A stretch of DNA of 64,000 bases from Bemisia tabaci (Eukaryota > Arthropoda > Insecta > Hemiptera > Aleyrodidae). A program made the position numbers and the translations under genes. Location: assembly GCF_918797505.1 (NCBI RefSeq), contig NC_092795.1, positions 3,815,434-3,879,433 of the forward strand, read 5' to 3'. This document shows, piece by piece, positions 42,981 to 53,815 of the stretch (its first letter is position 1; each line of letters begins with the position of its first letter). The notes below the pieces were generated by a model. That model did not search any database. It was given only the letters and a program-made list of their open reading frames with translations, and was not told the DNA's origin.

Positions 42981-43370
42981 GTCAAGTTGCTCCTCTCAAA
43001 TATGCCGATATATTTGGTGATTGTTGCGGTTCATTTCGATTTTCGGTGTGGTTCGGAGGTCTCGCAACGGTGGAGTGGGAGCCGAAAATAAAAGAGAAAA
43101 TTTTCGCGGGGCGCAAAGCGGGGCTTCGTCGGGAACTTCCGCGGAGCAGGATGCGGATGAACCGAGAGATGATTCATTCGGTGAGTGTTGAGTAGTCGGA
43201 GCATTTTATTGCGGTCATCGCTCACCGGATCCTCCTGGATCGACTCGTGAAAACTCAGGAAACGCCGCGCGGAGAGCGAGGAGGGATGGGTAAAAAGTCC
43301 CTCTCGAAAATCGAAACGCATTCAAAACAAAGGTGGTCAACAGGGCGATATTTCTTAAAAATCCCGCACT

Positions 43371-43445
43371 AGATGGATCGCTTTAAGCAGAAAGAAACAA
43401 AGCCACATTAGCTATTGCCAAAAACAATTAGGCAATCTAATATCT
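43371..43445. mobile_element. Family D, remnant
   Basis: Diverged left arm only: GATGGATCGCTTTAAGCAG, AAGCCACATTAGCTATTGCC. Confidence 0.55.
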
Positions 43446-45205
43446 TACATAAAAAAGTTGTATGAATATTTGTGATGTGTGAATGAAAAAAACTTCTCTG
43501 ACTTTTCCATGCATTTTCCATGACTTTTCAATGGTTTCCTTTATTTTTCTTTTCTTTTTTTTTCTTCCTTGGCATTCAGCTTTCCATGAAAATGAATTCC
43601 TCAAACAATATTTCGGATACTATCTATATAGGAACATTAGAACAACGTTACTTTTGCACTTTAACTTCTGAGTCAAGTTTATGTCATGCAGAAAGAAAAA
43701 GGTAAATATTTTCGTTTAGTAGCTGTAATTACTTGACATAAAATTTCGTTGACAATTTTAAAAAGTCGATTACTTAAAACTAGATCCTGAACTTGACACT
43801 GATTGATAGATTCGCGAGTTCTCATTTTCTTACTAATGTGGTAAGAAGTAAGTCAATTTTTATGCCGATAGAGAGGATTTGAAGGTTCTGCAGGGATATT
43901 ACTTGGGTTTTTCTTGACTTTTCAGGGTTGGACTGTATTCTTTAACTTTTCCAAGTTTTCAATGACTTTGCAAGAACTTGTCACCCTGGAAAATTACTTT
44001 CCTCAACGCCCTTGATGTCGAGAATTAACCCGGTGAATTAAAAGTTGCACGTCTGGCTGATGCCATTATTATCCACTCCGACCAAGTTTTATGTTCCAGC
44101 CGTCCTGTTTGTGAGAAAACTCATGATGTTGTGATTTTTTTGCGACGATAGTCACAGCCGTGTCAACAAGTCTCAGCTGCTGCTCACTATTCTTTCAGCT
44201 TGAAATCGTTGGAACTGGAGAAGTCGGGACAAGGGAGATTCACTAGGAGAAAAAGGAGAAAGAGTAAAAAGAAAAAAAGAGTGGAGAAAAGAAAATAAAA
44301 GACAGCGAGAAGTCACCAGATTCCCAAAAAAGTACCAGGTTTATCTGACAGCTCCCGATAATGTTACAAAACAACATAATATTGACTAAAACATTTGACT
44401 AAAATAATAATCTCGTACCAATTATTTTTAAAAAAATTAAAAAAAAACAATGCAAGTTTTTCCGACTTCCTTTGCTTTGTTATTAGCATTTTCACTTAAA
44501 ATTTTCCGATTTTTTCGCAATTATGTGCCTTCGTGGTTGAACATTTAATCCATTTTTGCGTCTGAGAATAATTCTATCTTTCTCAGAATTTGAAGTGCGG
44601 GCAACGCAAGGAGGGAAAGAGGAACAGGTAATTTAATGGTTTTTGGAAAACTCCAGAAAAATTAATTTTTGAAGAAGTGAGGTAAAAGTAAGGAAATCGT
44701 ATGAAAAATCGATGCTTTCTGATGTTGAGATCTGACAATAAGTACACAGACACACTCTGCCAAATGAACTTATGATATTGAAAGTTCATGCGATTAAATA
44801 TAAAGAAAAAGAGATACCTGAACGAGTTCAAATTGAAATAAGCAAATCTCTCACAATTGGTAACAGGTAAAATGATTTAATTAACTGGTTTCATTGGTTA
44901 CTCACCTGCAACAAAAAGGAAAACGGAAAAATGAAGAACAAATACTGTTACATAAAATTTAGTGGCTCTAAAACAACCATCGGCCTCAAGGAACCACAGG
45001 ATAGGTTTTAAGATTAACATTTTGACATATGTGGGAATAGTTATTATTGAAACAAACACATGAATAACTACACTTTTCAATGTAAGATTGATATTTTCAT
45101 CAAGATGGCCGATTCCTGCTCAGTGCAGTGTCTTCTAGTTTGGTCTCCTCAGTCAATAATAAATAATTATGAGATCACTTGTCTACGCGCATCAGCATAG
45201 CAAGC
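43446..45205. other. No gene recognised
   Basis: AT-rich, with a T-rich tract near 43550 and a purine-rich tract near 44220-44310. The longest stretch in the window without a recognised family. Confidence 0.4.
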
Positions 45206-45270
45206 AGTCGTGCTTCTTTGCGATGTATCGATTAATCTGCCATTTAAACCTGTGGAAAGGATCGATCTAC
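45206..45270. mobile_element. Family F, fragment (inverted)
   Basis: CAGTCGTGCTTCTTTGCGATG, TATCGATTAATCTGCCATTT is the family F end. The rest is absent where the H-associated segment begins. Confidence 0.65.
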
Positions 45271-45280
45271 AGGCTAGATA

Positions 45281-45552
45281 AGTGAAACGAAGGTATGCTC
45301 TACCCGACCCTTCCGGCCAGAACTCGGCTTTTGGCTCCTGCCGCTAGAGCTGTGGCGCGGAGTTTGAATTTCAACAATGTTGTAGTCTTGGCCGAAAACA
45401 AATGTAACCGTCTGCTGTTGATTAAAACGAACAAATTCAATGCAAGCGAATTCTTTAAAAATGAACATTTATTTGCTTTCAGTATTTTGTCTGTTTTTCT
45501 CATTTTTATCAACAGCACGCGGTCATATTTGTTTTCGGCCAAAACTGCGGTC
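45281..45552. repeat. H-associated segment, split
   Basis: AAGTGAAACGAAGGTATG..GGCTCCTGCCGCTAGAG..GAATTTCAACAATGTTGTAG matches 50137-50252 and leads into family H in both places. A palindromic insert occupies 45388-45543. Confidence 0.65.
45388..45543. mobile_element. Palindromic insert in H-associated segment
   Basis: Ends TTGGCCGAAAACAAATGTAAC and inverse GTTTTCGGCCAA; inner TCTGCTGTTGAT pairs with ATCAACAGC. The undisturbed site is visible at about 50244-50252 (GTTTTGGCGACG). Confidence 0.68.
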
Positions 45553-46055
45553 GAGCACATGGGAAAATTTCATGAGCCGCCGCCCGCGGCGCACTGTGGT
45601 CCAAAACTCAAGAACAGGAAGAAATAAGTCGGATAATGACTGAAAGATCATGAAAGTTTCGTAACGGTTGTTTTTTGAGTCGCTGATTTCGAATTTGATG
45701 TCGAATTGCCTATATTTTAACACCCTGACCTATAAAATGTGGGCAAGTTTATGGCACGCTGCGGCACAGCATGCTGCCAGCTCGAAACGCGTACTGACGC
45801 CTACAAACCTAAGGGGATACTTCAAGCATTGCGCAATGCGTACAAACGACGCCTACAAACCTAAGGGGATACTTCAAGCATTGCGCAATGCGTACAAACG
45901 ACGCCTACAAACCTAAGAGGATACTTCAAGCATTACGCAATGCGTGAAGTAGCCCTTTAGGTTTGTAACGTCAGTGCGTGTTTCGTGCTGGCAGCACGCC
46001 GCGGCGCGCGGCGCTCCCGACGGGTGGGTGGTGAAAGATTTTTTGCGGGGAGTCT
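45553..46055. mobile_element. Family H fold-back element, reversed and right-truncated
   Basis: Starts GAGCACATGGGAAAATTTCA. Here the X segment comes first (GTGGTCCAAAACTCAAG..AAAATGTGGGCAAG) and the Y segment last (inverted, CCCGACGGGTGGGTGGTGAA), the opposite order from 11042-11622. The central palindrome is expanded into a tandem array. Confidence 0.7.
45796..45965 (+). repeat. 52-bp tandem repeat, three units
   Basis: Units beginning GACGCCTACAAACCTAAG start at 45796, 45848 and 45900, an exact 52-bp period. Each contains CTTCAAGCATTGCGCAATGC. The last leads into the inverted closing arm, CTTTAGGTTTGTAACGTCAG. Confidence 0.9.
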
Positions 46056-46582
46056 CCAATCCACTGGTCTGTTAAGCTCATCATCAATCGGTATCTGAAC
46101 CAAATCCAAAATTTCTCTACCCACATCCGGAGGTTAGTCGAAAGGTGGATGGAAGTAAACCTCGAAACCTCTAAAAGCAACCGAGTTTTCTAAAATGGCG
46201 GTATTCTGTGCGACAGTAACAATAATTGAGCAACAGCAACCGTGGTGAGGTGATGGTGATGAAATAACGTGTAAAAAGTGCACATATTTGTGTATATCTG
46301 TATTATATCGTAGTTTGTATGATACTTTTTATCGTAGATTAAGTAGTGTTGCATTGGCCAATTGGCGCGCTTAATCCTAATCCCGGAATTTGACTCGTTT
46401 TCTTCAGGATTCTGTTGAAAATTAGATACTAGATGCCGATTGGTCCAAATTCCACCGATGCTACAATAGCCATCTAACCAAATAATGAATTCGAATTGGT
46501 CGCAAAAATTCGTCTTTTGTCCGTGGGTACCATGCTAAATGAGTTATGAGAAGCAGATTAGGTTTTCGAAACAAGTTGCTAA
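46056..46582. other. No recognised feature
   Basis: No gene or repeat family seen. Confidence 0.4.
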
Positions 46583-46586
46583 ATTT

Positions 46587-46708
46587 GGAAGTATTTCTGT
46601 GAGACAGAATTGTGTGGATTATGAAGTGAGCCCTGTTGTGCAAATATTCTTATGGGTCTTAGGGCTCATGTCTGAATGCACCTAGTTCTGTTTGGCAGAA
46701 ATACGTCC
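46587..46708. mobile_element. Family B palindromic MITE
   Basis: Ends GGAAGTATTTCTGTG and GGCAGAAATACGTCC. ATTT is duplicated exactly (46583-46586, 46709-46712). Confidence 0.88.
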
Positions 46709-46712
46709 ATTT

Positions 46713-47400
46713 GATCATAAGTTATCACGAGGCGAATCTGAACGTTGACTTCCGAATATAACTTTTACACCATAGGGATAATAGGAGTGCAGGGTCACCA
46801 AAATATATCGAGCGCATTGGAATCGTGGCCGAGTTAAAAAGAGGTCTCCCGAAGAGGGATTAATCGCCGAGCGATAATTCAGGGGCGACAGGAATTGACG
46901 GGGCTTCGAGGCCCGTTTGAAGACAATGTGTCCGATCGAGGGGCTCCATCTCAAAGGCCTGTTACATCCCGGTTCACATGTTTCGGGAACACTCACGCTA
47001 ACTTATTTCCTTCGGGTTCCACCCGTCTGGCGACATTATATGTATCCCCTCCCCGCTCCCCCGCCCGGCCCTCGAATGCGTCTATTTCGGAATCTAACGA
47101 GCTCTAAAGCTTGACAACCCGATTGTTTCGGTCCTTGTCCCCCTTTTATCCCTCCCTCTCCCCCCTTCTCGCCTTACTCGTTTGTTTCTTCTGCTCAGGG
47201 AGATTTTCAACGCGGCGAATATTAGTTTCCCGACCGAGCTCTGATTCAGGGGGGAGGGCGGGGGGAGGAGGGGGGTGGGGCGATTTATCGAACGGACCGG
47301 AGTGTTTTATAACCGACCGTGATAGCATGGAGCGCGTTTCCCAATGTTGCCGGGTTGGGCCCTTGCACACAGTTCAAAATGTCAATATTTATGGTCAGTT
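46713..47400. other. GC-rich spacer, splice-like signal only
   Basis: CpG-rich from about 46850 to 47350, with a pyrimidine tract ending TTTGTTTCTTCTGCTCAG (about 47182-47199) that resembles a splice acceptor. The following frame has no recognised domain, so no exon is called. Confidence 0.3.
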
Positions 47401-48130
47401 ATTGGGTAGTGAAAGAGTGCGTCAGATGATAGGAGTCGGAAACAGTGTTCGAAACTCACAGGCGCCAACACGCCGAATGCGCCTAAAAAATCGGCCATGG
47501 CGCCTAAAAAATGAAGGCTCTGCGCCAACGTGGCCCCTAAAAATTGCCCCCTAAAAATCTGGATTTTCACAGGCAGTCGCATAAAAAAAGAAAAACAAAT
47601 CTATTTCAATTGAAAAAACTCAGAATTTTCAGCACTGCAAATGAAAGCTTTTTCTATTCCTCATGATTTCATTATTTGTGCTTTTGTCTTCCCCAAGTTA
47701 CAGCTACTTACTAGTTCTGTTACGAAAACATCTTGCGCCTAACTTTTCACTAAATGCGCCGCAATAAATAGGCAAAAAGTCAATTTGGCCCATAAAAAAT
47801 CTTCAATGGCGCCTAAAAATCGGGCTTCATGCGCCACATGGCTCCTGAAACTCAAAGGTGAGTTTCGAACACTGGTCGGAAATGACGTATTCGCCGTCAA
47901 CCGAACGGCTTATCTGGTATGGTCGTGTTAACAGGACGACGGAAGAAAGGCTGCCGAAGAAGATGCTTGATTGAGTTCCTCCCAGGAGGAGACGAGGGGA
48001 CGTCCACCGAAAGGGTAGCGGCAGGAGGTTTTAGAGGAATTGCGGGAATGGGACTTCCTGAGGGGCTTCCGAAGGATAGGATTTTTGGCGGCTAGGCGTC
48101 GCAGAGCACCAAAGAGCGCCGTCGAAGCTG
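47401..48130 (+). pseudogene. Non-LTR retrotransposon RT tail, decayed
   Basis: Conceptual pieces match the C-terminal tail that follows the reverse transcriptase domain in many LINE polymerases: VRQMIGVGNDVFAVNRTAYL spanning the hAT insertion site, then in another frame YGRVNRTTEERLPKKMLD, then RRGRPPKG-stop-RQEVLEELREWDF. The order of a hydrophobic WYG(R/H)V motif, a basic RRGRP block and a W-containing tail is typical of CR1/Jockey/R1-type or RTE-type proteins. At least two frameshifts and stop codons, plus a 432-bp hAT-like insertion, show it is dead. No upstream RT catalytic motif is recognised, so it is 5'-truncated, as is common for LINEs. Clade cannot be assigned from this much sequence. 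Confidence 0.72.
47443..47874. mobile_element. hAT-like element inside LINE relic
   Basis: 432 bp with ends CAGTGTTCGAAACTCACAGG and inverse TGAGTTTCGAACACTG. GTCGGAAA is duplicated exactly (47435-47442, 47875-47882). The sub-terminal regions carry many GCGCCTAAAAA motifs: forward phrases near the left end and GGCGCCTAAAAATCGGG near the right. No transposase frame. Confidence 0.92.
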
Positions 48131-49411
48131 TTTTTATTCATGTATTTATGGTTACTTCCCTGAGCGTTCCATGGTTGATTTTCTTCCTGGATTGAGAATT
48201 TGCGACCTGATGAAATATCAGGCGCGAACCGCCAAAATTGAACCTGCATCGCATCGATAGTCATCGAATAGATCGTAGTTAATAGTAGTGCGATGTATCG
48301 TTTGCTTCAAAACCACAGAACATAACCTCAAACAAAAATTCTAAGATTAGAGCTGGACAAGCTGAAAATGAAAAAATTCCCAACAATTTCACTTTTCATT
48401 CCCATTTTGTACTCATAAGAATAAAAAATCTTACAAAAAAAACCCGTTCCCTCAGATCACTCCATTGACTTTTAAGGCTATGTTTACATGTTGAACCAAT
48501 CGATGTCGATACAATCTCACCTGTTTGATTTGTCGAATACGATCCATATTCAATAGTCACTTGCAAGTCGCAATCTAAGAGTGACATCGAGAGTAACAAG
48601 AGTACATTAGTTCAGCAGGACACTATTTCCTTGCTCTCAGATGTTTCAGAACAACCATCAACCTTGGGCGATTTAACAAAAAATTTGGCCTATTTGAATG
48701 TATTCTAGCTGCCGCCATGAGAATATCATTAAAACTCAATCTTAATCGTCAACTTTTTAGCAACCATTGAGTAAAATATGACAACGAATTGCCAATTTTG
48801 AAAGATAAATCAACTGAACCTTCTCTCATTTCTTATCTTCCTTTTGTTAGAAAATTGGCAAGCCCAAACGACTTTTTGTCTGTTATTTCACGCGGATCTT
48901 TAATTACATCCCATGTAAACTCCAATTTGCAAGAATTGTCATCTGAACGTTTACGCAAAAGAGGCTTTTGTTTGAAATTCGTCAACGCCGAAAAAAAGCC
49001 AAGAGATGTACGTCGAGACAGAGGAAGGGAGCATTACTGTGGCGCCTCGAAAGCAGACTAATTTTAACGATTGTGAAAAGTGGTGGGATGAAGTTTATTT
49101 TATTCGCGGTTCGACATACTATCCGGTCAAGTTTTCCTCTGCAAATAAGGAAAATACAATGCATCGCTCTCTAATTGAATGATTTTGCCTATAATTACGC
49201 TCATAAGATATCTTGAATCGAACCTAGCGCCAAGTCCACGCATGTACTCGTTGTCGAAAATAGAGGCAATATATTTTAGAGACTACTAGTGCTATCCTAT
49301 GCTGGGTGATGCAAGCAATAGCTTGTGACTTGTAAACACTGGTTCTCCTTCATGTTAGTGCATGCAAAACAATCGGTTGTAGATGAGGCACATTGTTTCA
49401 CCTTGAATCCA
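48131..49411. other. No gene recognised
   Basis: Frames of 60-90 residues exist (for example about 48789-49061, plus) but show no known domain, and they overlap frames on the other strand. No repeat family seen. Confidence 0.4.
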
Positions 49412-49438
49412 TTTTTTTTTTTTTTTTTTTTTTTTTTT
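49412..49438 (+). repeat. Poly-T run
   Basis: Twenty-seven consecutive T residues, possibly a decayed poly-A tail of a retroposed sequence on the minus strand, though no body was recognised. Confidence 0.85.
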
Positions 49439-50032
49439 GTGGTTTTGAATGGAGAAAAATCAATGTTACCAACTTTCAAGAATAGTCACTGGATCCAAGG
49501 TTAAACCGCCATACGGCAGGAGTGTTCTATGCGTCAAAATAATAATTTTTCTCTTGAATTTGTTTTCAAAAAGTGCATTTTAAGGGGGCCGCAGCCCCTT
49601 TCCAAAGCTCTGGGAAACAAATTGTTTTTCTTGTAGTTTGGCAACGGTAATGCACCGAATCTCATTAAATTTGTCATGCACCCATAATTTGATACCCTAA
49701 ATTCATTGATCATGAATGAATCATCTGAATTCATAATCTCTCAGGAATTTTGGGAGGCTGTAGCCCCCTTTCAAAGTACTTTTAGAACTCGATTTAGAAC
49801 TTTTTGGACGGCACCATCGTTTTTCTCGCTAAAAAATCTGGCGGAACAGATTTTTTTTTCTAAAATTTACCACCCATGCAACAACCCCACTGACCCAGAG
49901 AACACAATCCTGCAATCCGGAGGTTTAAACTCGGATCACCCTGTATTTTAGAAACTGTACTTAGGTTACCTTCTGTATCGTGTAAACTTTACTGTCGAAG
50001 TCTGTGACAAGATTCACCCTTTGACTTCCTAC
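49439..50032. other. No recognised feature
   Basis: GCAGCCCCTTTCCAAAG (49590) and GTAGCCCCCTTTCAAAG (49760) are two similar phrases about 165 bp apart. No gene. Confidence 0.4.
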
Positions 50033-50130
50033 CATTGGCGAGGCGTGAGTGATCGATTACCAATATGTCCCCATTTGAAGCTAAGGTAAAGAAGTGGTTA
50101 TTGAGGTGTTTGTTGCAAACACCCTGTAGA
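50033..50130. mobile_element. Family F, right-truncated
   Basis: CATTGGCGAGGCGTGAGTG start and GGTGTTTGTTGCAAACACCC hairpin. The right third is replaced by the H-associated segment, as at 45206. Confidence 0.75.
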
Positions 50131-50136
50131 TCAAGG

Positions 50137-50610
50137 TAAGTGAAACAAAAGTATGTTCTTCCGCGCCCTTTCGGCTAGAACTCTGCTTTCGGCTCCCGTC
50201 GCTAGAATTGAGGCGCGAAGTTTAAATTTCAACAATTTTGCAGTTTTGGCGACGGAGCACAGGGGAGAATTTCATGACTCGCCCTCCGCCGTCCGGAGCG
50301 CGCATAGCGCACGACCCGCCTTTCATTATTACACTTCATCTAGAGTTGAGAGTTCACTAATTACTTCACACGACCAGTGTGCAATTTTAAAGGTCAAAAA
50401 TTAAAAAAAAAAATGTAAACGATATGCGAGTTTCTCCGCCAGGGAGCTCTCCCCGCAAGCAATCGTTCACCACCCACCCGTCGCGTCGTGTTGGGAGCTC
50501 CGCGGCGTGCTGCCAGCACGGAACACGCACTGACGCCTACAAACCTAAGGGGCTACTTCACGCATCGCGTAATGCTTGAAGTATCCCCTTAGGTTTGTAG
50601 GCGTCAGTCC
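50137..50610. mobile_element. H-associated segment plus family H, right-truncated
   Basis: 50137-50252 equals the segment at 45281 without its insert. From GAGCACAGGGGAGAATTTCA (50254) it follows the left half (Y) of family H, through the central palindrome CTAAGGGGCTACTTCACGC / AAGTATCCCCTTAGGTTTG, then stops. Confidence 0.75.
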
Positions 50611-51359
50611 AAATGTCTAAACCATATGCATGCCCAATAACAAGGTTAGACAAAAGTGTAATTGGTTTAGCAAACGTAACCTGATTTGTAAAATCTCGCT
50701 TGGCAAAAGACTCACCCCAACAATCACTGATCAATGATCATCGTCGGGCAAATTAAATACTTTTAAAATTGCCCATTCATCATCATTAAGCAAAAAAATC
50801 GTCAATCTTCAATGTAACTTTTGAGTCACTTAGCTTAGATTGTATGTGCAATGTCTCTATCATGTATTTCCTATGCTGAACCCGGAAATATAAATATCAA
50901 TGCCATCCCACACTATTAATCCAAGCGACGTGATATAGGGTGCGACAAAAGCAAAGTCCGGAGTTCAACGGTAATTTCCGCCCGATGATGATTGATGAAC
51001 AACTTGTTTAGAATAAAATTTGTCGAATGGTGGCTGACGAATGTAAGGGAAATCTCTTCGGTGAGCGCGTTTTTGAAATACCGCGATTTCGGCTCGTGCT
51101 TTCATAGATTCACCGTGAATACGATTTAATAAAACCACAATACTTCAAATGTATAGTGTGCACCGTGCATATCTAATCCCATTTCGACTCGAGTGAAAAT
51201 AGTATCTCGCCGCATGGGCGATCAAACGTTTCGGACGACCGGCAAAAAAATCACGTGAACGAGTTTCATGACAAATCCTCCGAGCTCACGCAAAAACTTG
51301 CAGATAATATCAAACTTTATAAAAGCTGGGCGATTCCGTGTCACTTATTCAGCGAGATT
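50611..51359. other. No recognised feature
   Basis: AT-rich, with no gene or repeat family seen. Confidence 0.4.
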
Positions 51360-51364
51360 CGCCG

Positions 51365-51828
51365 CGCAGTGGATCGAGTCAATGGGGGAGGTCGGACAAA
51401 GTGTGGAAACTTTAAACGCTCACTACACCGTTTATACAAAACTTCGAGGTTTTAAAAGCGGCTCCATGGGTTTTCTCGTCAAATTTTGTTCTGGAAGCAC
51501 CCCATACAGTTTAAAATGTGACGAAATACACATTAAAATTTGCGGTTTAAGTAAAAATTTCATGTGCGACCTCTCTTCTATTTTTATCTCTTCTAATTTT
51601 TTTTTAGAAACACCCCATACGGTTTAAATTGTGACGAACTACACATTAAAATTTGCAGTTTCAGTAAGAATTTCATGTCCGACCCCTCTTCTATTTTTAT
51701 CTCTTCTAATTTTCTTCTAGAAGCACCCCATACGGTTTAAAATGTGTCGAAATACACATTAAAATTTGCAGTTTCATATCAGTAAAAAATTTCATGTGCG
51801 ACCTCTCTAATTGACTCGATCCACTGTG
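51365..51828. mobile_element. Transib-like MITE (family S), expanded
   Basis: Ends CGCAGTGGATCGAGTCAAT and inverse AATTGACTCGATCCACTGTG. CGCCG is duplicated exactly (51360-51364, 51829-51833). It is about twice as long as the other copies because of an internal tandem repeat. Confidence 0.82.
51498..51800 (+). repeat. 113-bp tandem repeat, three units
   Basis: CACCCCATACRGTTTAAA starts at 51498, 51611 and 51724, an exact 113-bp period. Units include TACACATTAAAATTTGC and TTTCATGTGCGACC. It explains the extra length of this family S copy. Confidence 0.9.
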
Positions 51829-51833
51829 CGCCG

Positions 51834-52169
51834 AGGAAAGAGGAGGGACTTGAATGGAAATAGAGTGGCGAGTAGGGAGGGAGAGGGGACGAGAGGGGTC
51901 GACTTCACCCCGCTTCATCAGGAAAGAGGTCTCGTTTTGTCTGGCAAGTTTTGGCACTAAAACTGAGGGTTTTACTCGTAGCGTTGACACAAATTGGCCA
52001 CGAAAAGAGCGAGCGAGCCGGGGAGTCGTGTGCACTTTGCTTTTCCTTTCTTAAACGAGACTAAACGAAGGATAAAGCTATCACGCGAATAAGCTGAGGG
52101 CACCACTCTTGCATTAAGCCCGGTGTCGGGAGTCCTCGCTTTTGCATGGGGAAACTCCGTTTTATAAGT
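51834..52169. other. No recognised feature
   Basis: No gene or repeat family seen. Confidence 0.4.
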
Positions 52170-52291
52170 GGACGGATTTCCGCCGAACGGAACTATGTGC
52201 GTTTAGGCATGAGCCCTGAGACCCGGAAGAATACATGCATAACAGGGCTCATGTCATAATGCACATAGTTCCGTTTGGCATAAATACGTGC
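52170..52291. mobile_element. Family B palindromic MITE
   Basis: Ends GGACGGATTTCCGCC and GGCATAAATACGTGC. AAGT is duplicated exactly (52166-52169, 52292-52295). Confidence 0.87.
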
Positions 52292-52293
52292 AA

Positions 52294-52360
52294 GTGAACG
52301 TTTTAGCCCGGGAAATTGTTGAATCCGCTATTCCACGATTTCCCGGGCTAAAACGTTCAC
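52294..52360. repeat. Perfect 23-bp inverted repeat
   Basis: The arms at 52294-52316 (GTGAACGTTTTAGCCCGGG plus AAAT) and 52338-52360 are exact inverses, with a 21-bp loop. It lies between a family B and a family A element and overlaps the family B target duplication. Confidence 0.88.
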
Positions 52361-52368
52361 GAACCATT

Positions 52369-52621
52369 CTGCCGTGCTAAGGAAAAACGCCGTATGAACC
52401 TCCAGGCGTTAACAAATTTCCTTTGATAAAACACGAATTTCCTGGTAAACTCATGAATATTTTTGTTTCAAAATTTCAGATAATTTTGTTCGCAATTTTA
52501 CTTAGACTCCCTGAAAATTTCAAGAAAAAATATTCACAGCTTTCCTCAAAAATAAACATTTTATCGAGGGGAATTTGGCAACTCTCGAATGTTCGTACGG
52601 TGTTCTTCCTCAGCACGGCAG
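52369..52621. mobile_element. Family A palindromic MITE
   Basis: Ends CTGCCGTGCTAAGGAAAAAC and CCTCAGCACGGCAG. Flanks CATT / CATG. Confidence 0.86.
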
Positions 52622-52995
52622 CATGGGGGGGGGTGCCTTTATAGTGATTGTATGGATAATTTCTGATTGGCTCAGCAATCTTGGGCTTTGCGTAGCTCTC
52701 AGGATCGTAAATAAATGGCTAAGACGTTTCGCGCATCAAATGATTCGAAATGGAGAAAAAAATGAGGTTTTACTTCAATGGTTGAATGAGCTGCGTACAA
52801 ATAGCACTCGCTACAGTTAAAAATCTCCGTTTTTTTTTCTTCAAGGACAACTAGTCAAATTAATAAGAAAAAAACGCAGTGAAAATTTAACTTTTGTGAG
52901 GAAGTTCTTCGAAATCTAAGGTTGCTCCCACAGAGATTTCAAAGGCGTTAAGTAGTTTGGTTTTCTGTTGAAAATATAAAACATATGGGAAACTT
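52622..52995. other. No recognised feature
   Basis: A short G-run lies near 52625. No gene. Confidence 0.4.
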
Positions 52996-53133
52996 GGACT
53001 TTATTTTGCAATTCAAAACCACAATTTCTGGGTCTATTTAGAAACATCGTAGTTTACCAATGGTTTCCCTACGTGCATATGTGTTTTTTCGGATGAGCGA
53101 GGATTTGTAGTTCTTAATTGCAAAATGAAGTCC
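52996..53133. mobile_element. Family U palindromic MITE
   Basis: Ends GGACTTTATTTTGCAATTC and inverse AATTGCAAAATGAAGTCC. Flanks ACTT / AATT differ at one base. Confidence 0.75.
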
Positions 53134-53200
53134 AATTAGAGTACGTGTAAAATACAATTATGCTGCTTCCGAATAGACACGTTCACTTATACAGAAAAGT

Positions 53201-53340
53201 GGACTATATGTTGCAATAGGGTACCACAATGTTTGGCTCTTTTCACAAACAACGTATGTGTCCATTAGTTTCCATATGCAGGTAAGTGATATTGTGGGCG
53301 AGAAAAATATTAATAGTTTACAATTGCAAAATTTGGTAAA
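53201..53340. mobile_element. Family U, diverged
   Basis: Left GTGGACTATATGTTGCAATA, right ACAATTGCAAAATTTGG. The central CATATGC and ACGTATGTG phrases are kept. Confidence 0.55.
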
Positions 53341-53693
53341 ATTTTGACTTGCGATGTTGACTCGATGGAGTAAAGAATACTAAGAAGCATCCGGCATCGG
53401 AAGCTGAGGATCAATGATTTCGACCCAAAATCGAATTTTCTGTGGCGAAAAACTTCTCAAGTCCCTATTGAGACACAGTTTTGCGCGACTTCACGACGAA
53501 ATTTCAATTAAATTAAGTTTACTTCACACTAAAATAGTCGAGCAAAAGATTTATCGGTAAAATAGAATAATATTACCAGGCCAAATTAAGTAATGGCACT
53601 TGGGACGGTTTGTCGCTTTATTACGTGCTCACAGCTTTGATCTCCGGGCCTCTGGCGGTGAGAGCAGTACTCCAGGATACAAGCTACATAATA

Positions 53694-53815
53694 GGACGTA
53701 TTTCTATCAAACGGAACTATGTGCATTGAGACATGAGCCCTAAGACCCATAAGAATATGTGCATAACAGGGCTCACGTCATAATGCACATAGTCCCGTTT
53801 GGCAGAAATACGTCC
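53694..53815. mobile_element. Family B palindromic MITE
   Basis: Ends GGACGTATTTCTATC and GGCAGAAATACGTCC. Flanking AATA / CATA match at three of four bases. Confidence 0.85.

Noticed and set aside
45300..45627. Overlapping 110- and 86-residue frames with similar LAENK..LLIK peptides on both strands
   Set aside because: The similarity arises because the underlying DNA is a palindromic insert, so both strands read alike.
45796..45965. CRISPR array
   Set aside because: The 52-bp units are contiguous with no unique spacers, and the context is an insect-like fold-back element.
47182..47199. Splice acceptor marking a real exon
   Set aside because: A pyrimidine tract with CAG alone is not enough; the following sequence gives no recognised protein.
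49412..49438. Poly-T as the tail of a processed pseudogene
   Set aside because: No coding or structured-RNA body is recognisable on the expected side, and no target duplication was found.
51268..51627. 119-residue frame as a gene
   Set aside because: It runs through the Transib-like element and its 113-bp tandem units.
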